Assembly (NCBI GenBank): GCA_002429245.1
Contig: DIZA01000002.1
Location: 124,001-188,000, forward strand
Direction: 5' to 3'
From: Candidatus Saccharibacteria bacterium UBA6040
Lineage (GTDB): Bacteria; Patescibacteriota; Saccharimonadia; Saccharimonadales; Saccharimonadaceae
Length of the DNA stretch: 64,000 nucleotides
This document shows positions 35,201 through 43,196 of the stretch, piece after piece; positions within the stretch are counted from its first letter, which is position 1; each line of letters opens with the position of its first letter. The notes under the pieces are model-generated. The model was not told where the DNA came from and did no database searches. It worked only from the letters and a program-made list of their open reading frames with translations. The position numbers were made by a program, and so were the translations under genes.

Positions 35201-35486
35201 CAGTACCGAATCCATGGAAGGTGTGAATGGCAACTTTATACGCATCTTTTCCGACGATTCCAATAAGACGTTCGCGCATTGCCGCTGCGCCACTTTCCGT
35301 GAAAGTTAAACACAGAATATTTTCAGGTAACGTGTCCGTTTTCTTGAGGATATTAGCAACGCGGACACTTAAAAGCTCGGTCTTTCCCGTTCCAGGTCCG
35401 GCAATCACCATGACTGGTCCCTCGATAAGATCTACCGCTTGTTTTTGTGCAGTGTTGAGCTGCTGGTATCGCTTCTCAAAATCCAT
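32211..35486 (-). CDS. UvrD/PcrA-like helicase fused to a PD-(D/E)XK nuclease
   Basis: The 1091-residue superfamily 1 helicase has a Q-motif (N-T-A-Q-K-Q-A-V), Walker A A-G-P-G-T-G-K-T at residues 29-36 and a D-E-F-Q-D-T motif II. The C-terminal part has a RecB/AddB-like nuclease: G-M-I-D-V-A-D followed by D-Y-K-T-G-K. It probably processes double-strand DNA ends, as AddAB does, with one polypeptide. TATAAT (extended TGT) lies 8 nt before the ATG. No AddB partner is visible nearby. Confidence 0.92.
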   Translation of the reverse strand: MDFEKRYQQLNTAQKQAVDLIEGPVMVIAGPGTGKTELLSVRVANILKKTDTLPENILCLTFTESGAAAMRERLIGIVGKDAYKVAIHTFHGFGTETINQNREFFYRGALFQPADDVNRYEILRAIFDSLEYKNPLASTMNGEYTHQADAARVISELKRSGLTSDELLAILDESEAAIDYAERLIVPHIVGTVSKTTHEKLGTVMPELQKRADEAATLFEVLPLIRVITDALSITLEQAANDHPTKPITAWKKKWFVKNEKGDYIFKSRAQLVKLRALAYIYFEYLSHMEQEGLFDYDDMILQVVHAMEVHDDLRFNLQEKYLYIMVDEFQDTNLAQTRILHSLTSNPVNEGKPNLMVVGDDDQAIYSFQGADISNILEFQESYPAVQRVVLTDNYRSGDDVISRARSVIVQGNDRLESIYEDINKQLTGNKGISGEVELYKAESIDHERHWIVDSIATEIKSGVSPNDIVVLTRQHKEIQNLLPYFYRSGIAVNYERQENVLDQPPIIVIEQLSRVIVALGKGQHDLANSLLPELLAHPAWKISPIELWQLSTDAYTARKHWLDIMATTPRFLDIHSWLIELAALSQYTPLEPMIDRMIGKVEDTVVPAKNSPFYEYFFGQERLDENPSEYLDFLAALRTIRSKLREYHNKDTLTVESYLGFVELHRRIGTTLSVSHLADTQSVAVNLMTAHKSKGLEFETVYIFNSVDNIWGEKARGMSRNIGYPENLPLANAGDSADERLRLFYVAMTRAKTKLRISFSASDDKDKQTLIASFLSDADLEPISIAPSNEADRVVSAELAWYEPLTTPTADLIELLKPSLENYKLSATHLNNFLDVTHGGPQMFLLGNLLHFPSTKSPAASYGTAIHATLQQAHIHVVATGEKKPLEDILHDFETNLTNERLNPLDYATYHQKGSEQLQVFLSQKYDTFTNTQKTELNFSSQEVYLDDAHLTGMIDVADIDKSEKTMIVTDYKTGKAVASWKTTTEYDKIKLHKYRQQLLFYKLLVERSRDYSNYTVTEGRLEFIEPNRSNEISTLDMAFDKEELARFAELIGKVWKHIIALDLPDTSSYEPTYRGLLDFEQDLLDDRI

Positions 35487-35580
35487 TACGGTTCATTATA
35501 ACACTGTAGATATGAGTGTTACACCTCAGTCATACCCCTTGATTTGTGCAAGCGCCTCCAGAGGTGGTACAATGGCACCC

Positions 35581-36069
35581 ATGAACGAACAGGTGTACCA
35601 TGACTTTGCCCTTGAGAAAAGCATCAAGGCTCAATTCGGCGTCATTACCGAGATCGACTCCGTTATTGCTCGCACCTTTCCTGTCAGTCGTACGGCAGAG
35701 GCGACACTTTTCTTGACCAAAAAGAAGCAACTTTTTCTGTATATCGATGCGCAATCAAAACTACTCTTATCTGACGTCCAAAAGATTGTTTCACGGGTTG
35801 GACTGAAGGCTGAACTCTACATGCCACCAAAGAATCGCCCCCACTACTTCGATGAAATTGGGACTGAAAAGTTTCGCGAGATTTTCCCTGGCCGTGGTCA
35901 TATTAATCAACAAGATATTGCGTTTTATCGCACGTTGACACCGTATAGCCCTGCACTTATTTTGATTAGCGAAGTGAAGGCTGGCGTCATCTATCAATAT
36001 GATAGCGATAGTTCAGGCCAATGGCGCCAGAATGCTAAGTTTACGTATCGTCGTATTAAAACAAGTTAA
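35581..36069 (+). CDS. Conserved-looking protein of unknown function
   Basis: Not recognised. This 162-residue soluble protein is basic, mixes strands and helices, and has no Cys and no membrane segment. A central P-P-K-N-R-P-H-Y-F-D-E-I stretch and a G-R-G-H-I-N-Q-Q-D turn look like functional loops. The ATG at 35581 is chosen, since TACAAT (35568-35573, extended TGG) lies 7 nt upstream. A much longer in-frame extension to the left overlaps the helicase gene and is rejected. Confidence 0.72.
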   Translation: MNEQVYHDFALEKSIKAQFGVITEIDSVIARTFPVSRTAEATLFLTKKKQLFLYIDAQSKLLLSDVQKIVSRVGLKAELYMPPKNRPHYFDEIGTEKFREIFPGRGHINQQDIAFYRTLTPYSPALILISEVKAGVIYQYDSDSSGQWRQNAKFTYRRIKTS

Positions 36070-36072
36070 GAT

Positions 36073-37014
36073 TTACTTGATATTGTCGGTGAGGAATGTC
36101 CCCCACTTTGTGTCCGAGATACTCTTTTGGAGTTCGTCAGAAATCTTGTAACTATCCGCGTTATCGACTGATGGCGTTGCTCGCTTGCCGATGTATCCGT
36201 ACCCTGTGTCGAGTGTTGCAAAGTAATAGTTCGTGACGTCACTTGAACCGTTCGTCTGTACGGATAATGTAAGAAGTTTCTTTGTGCCGCCTGTCACGGT
36301 CGATTGTGTGACAACTTTTGCTGTTCCTGCAAGCGCTGGGTCAGCTTTGTTGAGCTGTGCCGTCACGTTGGCATATGAAGTCTGTAATGAGGCGCTCGAT
36401 GCACAAAGGATACTTTGCTCAAACCCAGTCAGTAGTGCATTAACGTAGTCGACAAGTTGACAGACCGTGCCACCATTTACATATGTCGTTGTTTTGTAGG
36501 CACTGAGGGCTGACGTATCTTGCTTTGTTTCCACGTATGAGGCGGCAGCGAGTGCTTTTTGAATGATATCCGTCATAGCAGTTTTGTTCGATGTCCCATC
36601 AGAGGCAAGCGAGAACTTCAATCCATCTTCAGGGGCGATATTCGTGATGTACGAGTAGCCACTGTGCGGGAAGATGACTGAACTTGTATCCGACGTCACG
36701 TCAGTACTATCGCTACTAGCGCGGAAAAGCGTATACCCTTTTGCGTCATTAATCGCCGGATCAGCTGCGATCTTATCAATGATATCGCTTGGTTTTGGAC
36801 CGGCGACCGTTGTCGCACCAGGTGCCGTTACTGTGTCACTCGTCTTGCCTTTAAAGAAGACAAGTCCACCAACAGCAAGTCCTGCAGATACAATCACCAC
36901 CAAGGCGGCAAGAAGAATAGCACGTCCTTTGAAAGACTTCTTCTTTATTACCGGGTGCTCATACTGAGCTTTGAGATCATCTAAATTATCGTTATCCATA
37001 GTATATTTCCCCAT
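36073..37014 (-). CDS. Single-pass membrane protein downstream of the FN3 pilin
   Basis: Not recognised. The 313-residue protein has a charged N-terminus, one transmembrane helix (about 29-53) and a Ser/Thr/Asp-rich extracellular domain with two Cys, possibly a disulfide. It starts 4 nt past the stop of the pilin gene, so it is co-transcribed with it and may be a pilus assembly or minor pilus component. Start at 37014 or at the second Met (36999). Confidence 0.68.
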   Translation of the reverse strand: MGKYTMDNDNLDDLKAQYEHPVIKKKSFKGRAILLAALVVIVSAGLAVGGLVFFKGKTSDTVTAPGATTVAGPKPSDIIDKIAADPAINDAKGYTLFRASSDSTDVTSDTSSVIFPHSGYSYITNIAPEDGLKFSLASDGTSNKTAMTDIIQKALAAASYVETKQDTSALSAYKTTTYVNGGTVCQLVDYVNALLTGFEQSILCASSASLQTSYANVTAQLNKADPALAGTAKVVTQSTVTGGTKKLLTLSVQTNGSSDVTNYYFATLDTGYGYIGKRATPSVDNADSYKISDELQKSISDTKWGTFLTDNIK

Positions 37015-37018
37015 TTGG

Positions 37019-38704
37019 TTATGGTGGGCAGCTTCCTGTCATTGGTAAACAGCCAGGTCCGAATCCACCCTGTCCGCTGGCGCTGATGGTACCCCATCCG
37101 TATGGCGCCCCTGCGCTACAGTTGATAGTCAGGTATCCACGACCGCTTCCCCAAGCAATGCTAGTATTGGTGTAACGGCCATTTCCGCTGGTCGATGCGC
37201 CACCAGACCCTGATCCAGATTTATTAACGTTCCCTGTGATGTGCCACGAGTAGGTATATGACGTTGTTCCTGAAGGACAGGTCCAGTCCCATCCCATTGA
37301 TCGGTATTGGTCGTTGTAGATGTTTGCCGTTGGTGCGGTCAGCGTACGACTGACGCTGTTACTTGCAGCAACGTATGGTGATTGGTATGTCGCTGTTTGG
37401 CAGCGAGTGTTGTTGGTTACCTTGAGAGTGTAGTTCCATTGCGGGAAGACGGCATCGACGGTTTGGTAGCTTGCGCCACTTCCCTCTGTCCAGTAAACGC
37501 CATTCTTGAACCATTGGTAGTACGGGACTGTACCGGCCGTACAGACAGCGTTTGAGGTAACACGTTCGATATTATATTGAGGGTCAGTCTTTGTAATTGT
37601 GAAGGCGGCAGGAACAACGGCTGGACTCATTTGTACCGGTGTTGACCAGTCACTCACCTGAGCTCCTGAACTAGCAGTTGCTTCAACACGGTACCAATGA
37701 ATCTGTCCCGGTGCTTCATCCGTGTAGGTCTTTGTTTGTGTACCCGATCCAGCTGTTTGACTTGCTGACTGTGTTGTTGAGTCTGCTGGGAACGTACTAC
37801 TCGTGCTTCGTTGGATATTGTAGGCTGTCGCGTACGTGACTGTTGGCCAAGAAATAGTAATTTGCGTACCGCTATCGACATTCGCAGTGACGACCGGCGT
37901 TGCGAGCGACCTGGTTGTTGCCGTCGCTTCGTTGGACCACGCACCTTTTTCGCCCGTACTAGACACTGGACGAACAAGGAAGTAATACGTTGTCGAGGCA
38001 GTGAGGCCTGTAATACTCGCGTTGTTGACCGTGCTGCTACTCGTTGAAAGGATCGTCACAAATCCGTTGGTATTGTAGGTTGGACTGGTCGACACTTGGA
38101 TTTCGTAGCTAGCCGTGTTTGTGACGGTACTCCAGTTGAGACCAATCGAGGTAAAGCTTGTAGAGTTCGCCGTCAGGTTCGTGATATTACCTGATGTCGC
38201 AATGCTGGTTGAACGACGGCTGGTGATTGTCTTGATCTGTCCATCGGTTTCGTCTTTATACTTCAGTGTAAAGCTTAAACAAGAGCCAGAAGCGGCACAT
38301 TCTGGGCTACCATCGCCTTGATATTCAAAAAAGTCGACGCCATTTGTCGTCAACGTACTTCCTGAACTCGTACATTTAATCGAGTTCGCATTTGTTACGT
38401 CGGCGTTTGGGGCCTGAGGTGCAACTAATGTATTTGTATCGACACCCTTTAGCGTAGTCTTTGAAACAATACTTCCTGATGCAGACATCGCGGCACAACT
38501 TGGGTACTCTCCGTTCAGGTCATAGTACTTTTCAAGTGCTTCAGCGATCACACTGGCGCTTGAAGAACGACGAGCGTCGCGTGTATCACCTTGGTAGCGA
38601 CCAAATCCAACAACAGTAATAGTGGCGAGAATTCCGATCACCGCAATAACAACGATAAGCTCAATAAGCGTAAATCCGCGAATTCTTTCCCTAACCCTAT
38701 CCAT
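37019..38704 (-). CDS. Type IV pilin-like protein with fibronectin type III domains
   Basis: The 561-residue protein starts with a short basic leader and the classic cleavage site G-F-T-L-I-E-L-I-V-V-I-A, with Glu5 present, followed by the pilin helix. After a GspG/pilin-like head (with D-L-N-G-E-Y-P-S) come two FN3-like domains (about 170-265 and 268-360) and a Ser/Gly/Trp-rich C-terminal region. It is far larger than a normal pilin, so it may be a tip adhesin. TTTACT-17-TACAAT lies 8 nt before the ATG. Confidence 0.88.
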   Translation of the reverse strand: MDRVRERIRGFTLIELIVVIAVIGILATITVVGFGRYQGDTRDARRSSSASVIAEALEKYYDLNGEYPSCAAMSASGSIVSKTTLKGVDTNTLVAPQAPNADVTNANSIKCTSSGSTLTTNGVDFFEYQGDGSPECAASGSCLSFTLKYKDETDGQIKTITSRRSTSIATSGNITNLTANSTSFTSIGLNWSTVTNTASYEIQVSTSPTYNTNGFVTILSTSSSTVNNASITGLTASTTYYFLVRPVSSTGEKGAWSNEATATTRSLATPVVTANVDSGTQITISWPTVTYATAYNIQRSTSSTFPADSTTQSASQTAGSGTQTKTYTDEAPGQIHWYRVEATASSGAQVSDWSTPVQMSPAVVPAAFTITKTDPQYNIERVTSNAVCTAGTVPYYQWFKNGVYWTEGSGASYQTVDAVFPQWNYTLKVTNNTRCQTATYQSPYVAASNSVSRTLTAPTANIYNDQYRSMGWDWTCPSGTTSYTYSWHITGNVNKSGSGSGGASTSGNGRYTNTSIAWGSGRGYLTINCSAGAPYGWGTISASGQGGFGPGCLPMTGSCPP

Positions 38705-38712
38705 ATGACGTT

Positions 38713-38741
38713 ATTGTATCAAGCATAAGCGGAGAAGTAAA
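38713..38741 (-). promoter_or_regulatory. Promoter of the FN3 pilin operon
   Basis: TTTACT (38741-38736), a 17-nt spacer and TACAAT (38718-38713), with 8 nt between the -10 box and the ATG at 38704. Confidence 0.65.
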
Positions 38742-38857
38742 CGTATAAATAAATATGTTATGCCAGGAGTCACCTTAGCTGGTTTAACAGATAAAAAATA
38801 CGTACAAATCAGTCTGAATATGGTAAAATAACTAAGTTCTTTCCACGAATCATACAT

Positions 38858-38932
38858 TGGGGATTCGCCAAGTGGTAAGGCATCGGCTTTTGGTGCCGAC
38901 ATTCGGGGGTTCGAATCCCTCATCCCCAGCCA
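38858..38932 (+). tRNA. tRNA-Gln (TTG)
   Basis: The acceptor stem TGGGGAT/ATCCCCA, discriminator G and encoded CCA are clear. The anticodon stem TCGGC/GCCGA encloses TTTTGGT, giving anticodon TTG. The T-loop is TTCGAAT. TAAAAT upstream is the likely -10. Confidence 0.95.
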
Positions 38933-38941
38933 AGTAAAATT

Positions 38942-38968
38942 GAGTCCATTTGGACTCTATTTTATTTT
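38942..38968 (+). terminator. tRNA-Gln terminator
   Basis: GAGTCC-ATTT-GGACTC (38942-38957) followed by a T-rich tail, about 10 nt beyond the tRNA CCA. Confidence 0.8.
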
Positions 38969-38995
38969 CTCGATATAACTGAGACAATATGTATA

Positions 38996-39481
38996 ATGCA
39001 GAAATTTACTCAAAAATATATCATCGCTCACTTTATTGAAGAGCAACAAGACGGCTATACATTCTCTATGGAAGATTGGCCCCTTCATGTAACCTTAGCC
39101 GGAGTGTTCGCGATTGATGGAAATGCCAACGAATTAATTGGTAGTCTAGGCAAGCAATTAGGTTCTTATCCTGTTTCGCAGGCTAAGGTAATCGCAGATG
39201 CATTATTTGGTGAAAACAAAGATATTCCGGTGCGTTTAGTCGATCGAACGAAGGATCTCCTTGATCTTCATTATGAAATTGTCAGTGCGCTAAAGGACTA
39301 CGGGGTTCAATTCAATAATCCTGAATTTGCAAATGAAGGATTCGGACCTCACGCAACGATTCAAAAGAACGACCGACTTGAGGTTGGTGATAGTGTGAAG
39401 TTTGACTCAGTCACATTGGTTGATATGTTCCCCGAGCAAGATCCTTACCAACGAAAAATACTCGGCACAGTCTACTTTTAA
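38996..39481 (+). CDS. 2H phosphoesterase (2'-5' RNA ligase-like)
   Basis: The 161-residue protein has two H-x-T motifs, H-V-T-L at residue 31 and H-A-T-I near residue 121, spaced as in LigT / cyclic phosphodiesterase-like proteins. Such enzymes act on 2',3'-cyclic or 2'-5' RNA ends or on small nucleotides. A possible -10 lies very close upstream (GACAAT, 7 nt before the ATG). Its direct neighbour is tRNA-Gln, but a tRNA-linked role is not proven by this. Confidence 0.82.
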   Translation: MQKFTQKYIIAHFIEEQQDGYTFSMEDWPLHVTLAGVFAIDGNANELIGSLGKQLGSYPVSQAKVIADALFGENKDIPVRLVDRTKDLLDLHYEIVSALKDYGVQFNNPEFANEGFGPHATIQKNDRLEVGDSVKFDSVTLVDMFPEQDPYQRKILGTVYF

Positions 39482-39483
39482 AA

Positions 39484-39546
39484 AAGGAAAGAGCCCGCCC
39501 CTGTTAAGGATGGCTCGTCGACAGTATGGCTGTCGGGCCTTTCTTT
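39484..39546. terminator. Structured terminator region between convergent genes
   Basis: GGAAAGAGCCCG can pair with CGGGCCTTTCT across a 30-nt interval that holds an inner GACAG/CTGTC stem. A T-rich stretch follows. It lies after the 2H phosphoesterase and past the YitT gene. Confidence 0.5.
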
Positions 39547-39589
39547 ACTTTTATGGCGGGAGGCGCAAGCGTAGGCGGAACCGCTTAAC

Positions 39590-40414
39590 TTACGACCCCT
39601 CTCGATACAGTGATCCCTCGGACACTCGCCCCAACACCTCATGCGCCCTGGTAATCACAATGTAGGCGTGCGCATCGATTTCGCGCGCTGCATTCTTGAC
39701 CTTCTCTTCTTCAAACCTGGTAATGACCGCCAGCATCACGCCGTGCGGTTCTTTGTCCTTTGGGTCACTTTCTTTCACGTACGTCACAGGTTCTTCGATC
39801 AACTCATTAATCACTTTCCCAATTTCGCGAACATGCATACTCACAATCCAAAGACTTCGTGATTCGTTTAAACCTTCAACAGTAATATCAATCGCTTTGT
39901 GGGCGACAAAATAAGCCACCAGTGAATACAATGCCGAATCCCATCCAAACACTAGTCCACCACACATAATGATAAAGCCGTTAATCACGAGAATCGCTTC
40001 ACCGATCGAAAAGACAGTCACGCGGTCGATAAGGAGCGCAATCGTATCGGTTCCGTCGATGATCCCTCCGTAGCGAACGACGATACCAACTCCTAGCCCA
40101 ACGACGATACCACCAAAAATAGCACCTAGAATCGGAATGTCTGTCAGTCCGTGTGGTGTATGGAATGACGTCAAAATCGCCAACGTCACAATGCCGATAG
40201 ACGACAACAGCGCGAATGTTCTACCGAATTTCTTATAGCCTAGCCAGACAAATGGAATATTAATAATGAGCAAGAATAGACCAATCGGTAGTCCTGTTAG
40301 GCGCGCGATGATGATAGATATACCGGTTACTCCACCATCTATCAGATGATTTGGCAAAAGAAAAAACTGCAGTCCGGCTGCAGTGATGACTCCTCCAAGG
40401 AGTATAAGGCACAT
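39590..40414 (-). CDS. YitT-family membrane protein
   Basis: The 274-residue protein has five to six hydrophobic helices (DUF161 region) with L-G-G-V-I-T-A-A-G-L-Q-F-F-L near the N-terminus, and a C-terminal DUF2179 domain of about 80 residues starting near residue 190. Function unknown; transport is suspected for the family. A perfect AAGGAGG at about 40443-40449 is 28 nt from the first ATG but only 4 nt from an in-frame ATT at 40438, so the true start may be eight codons upstream. An extended TACAAT promoter precedes it. Confidence 0.88.
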   Translation of the reverse strand: MCLILLGGVITAAGLQFFLLPNHLIDGGVTGISIIIARLTGLPIGLFLLIINIPFVWLGYKKFGRTFALLSSIGIVTLAILTSFHTPHGLTDIPILGAIFGGIVVGLGVGIVVRYGGIIDGTDTIALLIDRVTVFSIGEAILVINGFIIMCGGLVFGWDSALYSLVAYFVAHKAIDITVEGLNESRSLWIVSMHVREIGKVINELIEEPVTYVKESDPKDKEPHGVMLAVITRFEEEKVKNAAREIDAHAYIVITRAHEVLGRVSEGSLYREGS

Positions 40415-40631
40415 TTGTTTGGCGTGAGTTCGAGTAATGGTTCCTCCTTACGTCTTATGCTTTCATTGTACCATGATCTGTTGGCTTAAGGATATTCATT
40501 GCCGTACGGATGTTGTATAATAATCTTGAAAATAAATCCGCCTTGCGGTCTGGCTGGCTAGCCCACAGCACGAACAGATTTGCGGTTTTCTATCGAACTA
40601 GGGCTGGTCGATAATTAACAAGGAGATCACT

Positions 40632-40808
40632 ATGATCGATCGTGAAGAAAAGCGACGAGCAAAAGAGAAACTAGCCCGAGAGCAGTACGATCAGTGGCGC
40701 GATTTATCGCAACCGCCATCTTTGTATGGGTTATTAAACTCTAACAATAAAGATGCACTAAAACACCGCTTTTATGAGCGGTGTTTTTATATGACGACGC
40801 AAAGATAA
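40632..40808 (+). CDS. 58-residue basic/acidic small protein (uncertain)
   Basis: The small frame begins M-I-D-R-E-E-K-R-R-A-K-E-K-L and forms one charged helix, followed by a Pro-containing tail. AAGGAG stands 6 nt before the ATG, which strongly suggests translation. TATAAT at 40516-40521 gives a leader of about 105 nt with several possible stems. Oddly, a perfect intrinsic terminator lies inside the last 16 codons, so most transcripts may end before the stop codon. No family recognised. Confidence 0.5.
   Translation: MIDREEKRRAKEKLAREQYDQWRDLSQPPSLYGLLNSNNKDALKHRFYERCFYMTTQR
40760..40790 (+). terminator. Intrinsic terminator inside the small frame
   Basis: A perfect 10-bp stem AAACACCGCT/AGCGGTGTTT with a 6-nt loop is followed by T residues (40761-40788). 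It lies before the stop codon of the 58-residue frame. Confidence 0.85.
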
Positions 40809-40821
40809 TGGCTCTTTTCGT

Positions 40822-43170
40822 TTACTCGAATCGACGACGATTGTCGCGTTTTGATTCCCGTTGTTTATGCCCCGGTTTCCATCCGCGATGTGCGTGATGC
40901 CGTCCTGGCGTATGTTCTTTTCTGAAGGTTGAGGCGACTTGATTCATAAAGTCGACGCCGAAGTGTGTGGCCAGTTTCGATAACTCGGATAACTGTTGAC
41001 GTTTGCTTGGAGAGATCGACTCAAGGTTGATGCTGTTACTAGCAAGAGATGATACCAAACGACGAACTTGTGGATATGGTACCTGCGGAATGCGTTTGCT
41101 GTGTGAGCTGGTTAAAGCGTATCGTTCTTTTTCTAATTGTTCGTAGACCCACTTTGCAAGCGCTTCTTGGAAGAACTTTTGGTTCTGCCTGGTATTTTGT
41201 GTGACAGGAATACCAGTGCCTTCAAAGACTTGTTTACCAGCACGAATTTGCTGTCGGATCACGAGGCTGCCAGATCGTGGATCGTAAACCATTTTGCCCC
41301 GTTTTGTAGCGAATTGTTCTGGGGCAAGGTCGATCAACCATTCAGTATTTACCGCCGTAATCCCCTGCACTAGGTGGAGTGTTTGCAGCGTGCCGTCGCG
41401 TGTTGGGACCTCCAGGTCAAATGGTGTTCCTGAGATGAGCATTGGATTCCGTACGACAGTGGTTGCGGATAATTCACGGGTTACTTTGGCTGAAATGTGC
41501 GTCGCATTACCATCGCCATCAACCGTCCAAAGTTGGTCGATTTGTCCCGCCACGATACAGCGCATCAGGAAGTTTTGTTCGTCGTCCGTTATTGGAGTTA
41601 ATAAGGAATCATCCACGTCAATGTCGGCGAGGTCGCTACTAAGGCGTTCCATGACTTCACGCGCTTTCATGACGTTTTTACCGATGATACCTAGGTCTTC
41701 GTAATCATCGGGATAGATGTTCGGTAGCGCTAAGTACAGATCGTACTGGGCTAAAAGGTCTGATCGTTTTTGTTTCGTGTACTTATGCCAACCTGTGTAG
41801 CGGGTACCGCCTTTGGCGATGCCACCAACTTCTTGAATCGCAATAATAGCAGCCAGTTTTGTCTGGACTTCGTGACCATACAATTCTGATTCCACGATCA
41901 TGCGCGCATAACTTGATTCAACTGGGTAATGCTCCATTTTGCGGCCGATACTCGTGACATCACCTGCGTAGGTAATCGCGCCAAGGGCAATCAGGGTTTG
42001 TTTTGCACGACGAATCGCGCCCTTGCTTGGGTCGTGATAAAAGTCGAGTGACTCAATATCAATACCGATGTTTGCAAGTCGCAGGACAAGTCGATCGATA
42101 TGTTTTCGGAGGATTTCCGGCGTTCCATATTCAGGTCGTTCTTCAAATCTTAAACACGGCATGACGTCGTATGGAGCGAGGATGTACTCCCCCTCTTTGG
42201 TGCGTCCAGCTCGTCCAGCCCGTTGTAATGAATCGGCTTGTGAGATCTGTGCAATGAATAAACCTTCAACGCCGTTTCGGACTTCGCTACGTCGTTCCAG
42301 TCCACTGTCGATGACGACGTCAATGTCATCGATCGTGACGCTGGTCTGGGCGATATTTGTGGCCAGGATGATTTTGCCATTTGGATAGTTTGCAAAGGCT
42401 TCTTGTTGAGCGGTTGCTTCCAGTTGCGAGTGTAATGGAATGACAGGGATATTAGCCGCCGATGCTTTCTTGGCAATCGCATCGGTGACGTCTTGAATTT
42501 CCGATTTGCCAGGAAGGAACACCAGAATATTACTGGTCGTCGTTTCGATTTTGTTTAAGATTTCCGCAATGACGTCCGAGCCGAGGCGCTTTTTTACCGC
42601 GAAGCTTCGTCCGGGAACAGTAATTACCGCAGTGGTGTTAAAGAATGCGGCCAGTGGCGCGGTATCAATGGTTGCGCTCATAATCACAACTTTAAAGGTT
42701 GAGTCTTCAAGGCAACGTTTTTTCGCCCACGCAACTAAGACTTCCATATTTTCATTCCACTCGTGGACTTCATCGAGGATCAGGACTTGATTATCAGTTG
42801 TGCCTGCACCCGTGATTTCGCGAACCAATTGTAACCCGTCGGTACAGTACAGGATTTGTGTGCCAGGATTGTCGTCGCGTTCGTGCGCTGTACGATAGCC
42901 GATGATGTACTCGGCGTTTTCGTGGGTGCGTGCTTCCCACTCTTCGCGAACACGTTTTGATAAGTTCCTGGCAGCTAAGATACGCGGTTGGGTGACGATA
43001 ACTTTGCTATAGCCGTGATCGGCAAGATACTGCGGTACTTGGGTGCTTTTGCCTGCACCGGTTTCGGCGGTGATGATTGTGACTTGGTTGGCATCAACAG
43101 CTTCAGTGATAGCTGTGTGATAATCATAAATCGGTAAGTCTGTAATGAAGCTAGATTCGGGAATCTCCAT
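40822..43170 (-). CDS. DEAH-box RNA helicase (HrpA/HrpB-like)
   Basis: The 782-residue superfamily 2 helicase has Walker A E-T-G-A-G-K-S-T at residues 36-43, motif II as D-E-V-H, S-A-T-I-D as motif III, and a motif VI with Q-R-A-G-R-A-G-R. The C-terminal HA2/OB-like region is shorter than in E. coli HrpA, and the extreme C-terminus is Arg/His-rich. Likely role: RNA or RNP remodelling. TACAAT lies 6 nt before the ATG with no Shine-Dalgarno. Confidence 0.92.
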   Translation of the reverse strand: MEIPESSFITDLPIYDYHTAITEAVDANQVTIITAETGAGKSTQVPQYLADHGYSKVIVTQPRILAARNLSKRVREEWEARTHENAEYIIGYRTAHERDDNPGTQILYCTDGLQLVREITGAGTTDNQVLILDEVHEWNENMEVLVAWAKKRCLEDSTFKVVIMSATIDTAPLAAFFNTTAVITVPGRSFAVKKRLGSDVIAEILNKIETTTSNILVFLPGKSEIQDVTDAIAKKASAANIPVIPLHSQLEATAQQEAFANYPNGKIILATNIAQTSVTIDDIDVVIDSGLERRSEVRNGVEGLFIAQISQADSLQRAGRAGRTKEGEYILAPYDVMPCLRFEERPEYGTPEILRKHIDRLVLRLANIGIDIESLDFYHDPSKGAIRRAKQTLIALGAITYAGDVTSIGRKMEHYPVESSYARMIVESELYGHEVQTKLAAIIAIQEVGGIAKGGTRYTGWHKYTKQKRSDLLAQYDLYLALPNIYPDDYEDLGIIGKNVMKAREVMERLSSDLADIDVDDSLLTPITDDEQNFLMRCIVAGQIDQLWTVDGDGNATHISAKVTRELSATTVVRNPMLISGTPFDLEVPTRDGTLQTLHLVQGITAVNTEWLIDLAPEQFATKRGKMVYDPRSGSLVIRQQIRAGKQVFEGTGIPVTQNTRQNQKFFQEALAKWVYEQLEKERYALTSSHSKRIPQVPYPQVRRLVSSLASNSINLESISPSKRQQLSELSKLATHFGVDFMNQVASTFRKEHTPGRHHAHRGWKPGHKQRESKRDNRRRFE

Positions 43171-43196
43171 GGCTTTATTGTACCGTACAATCGTGC

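Noticed and set aside
35227..35580. N-terminal extension of the gene starting at 35581
   Set aside because: It lies antisense to the helicase gene and upstream of a good TACAAT promoter.
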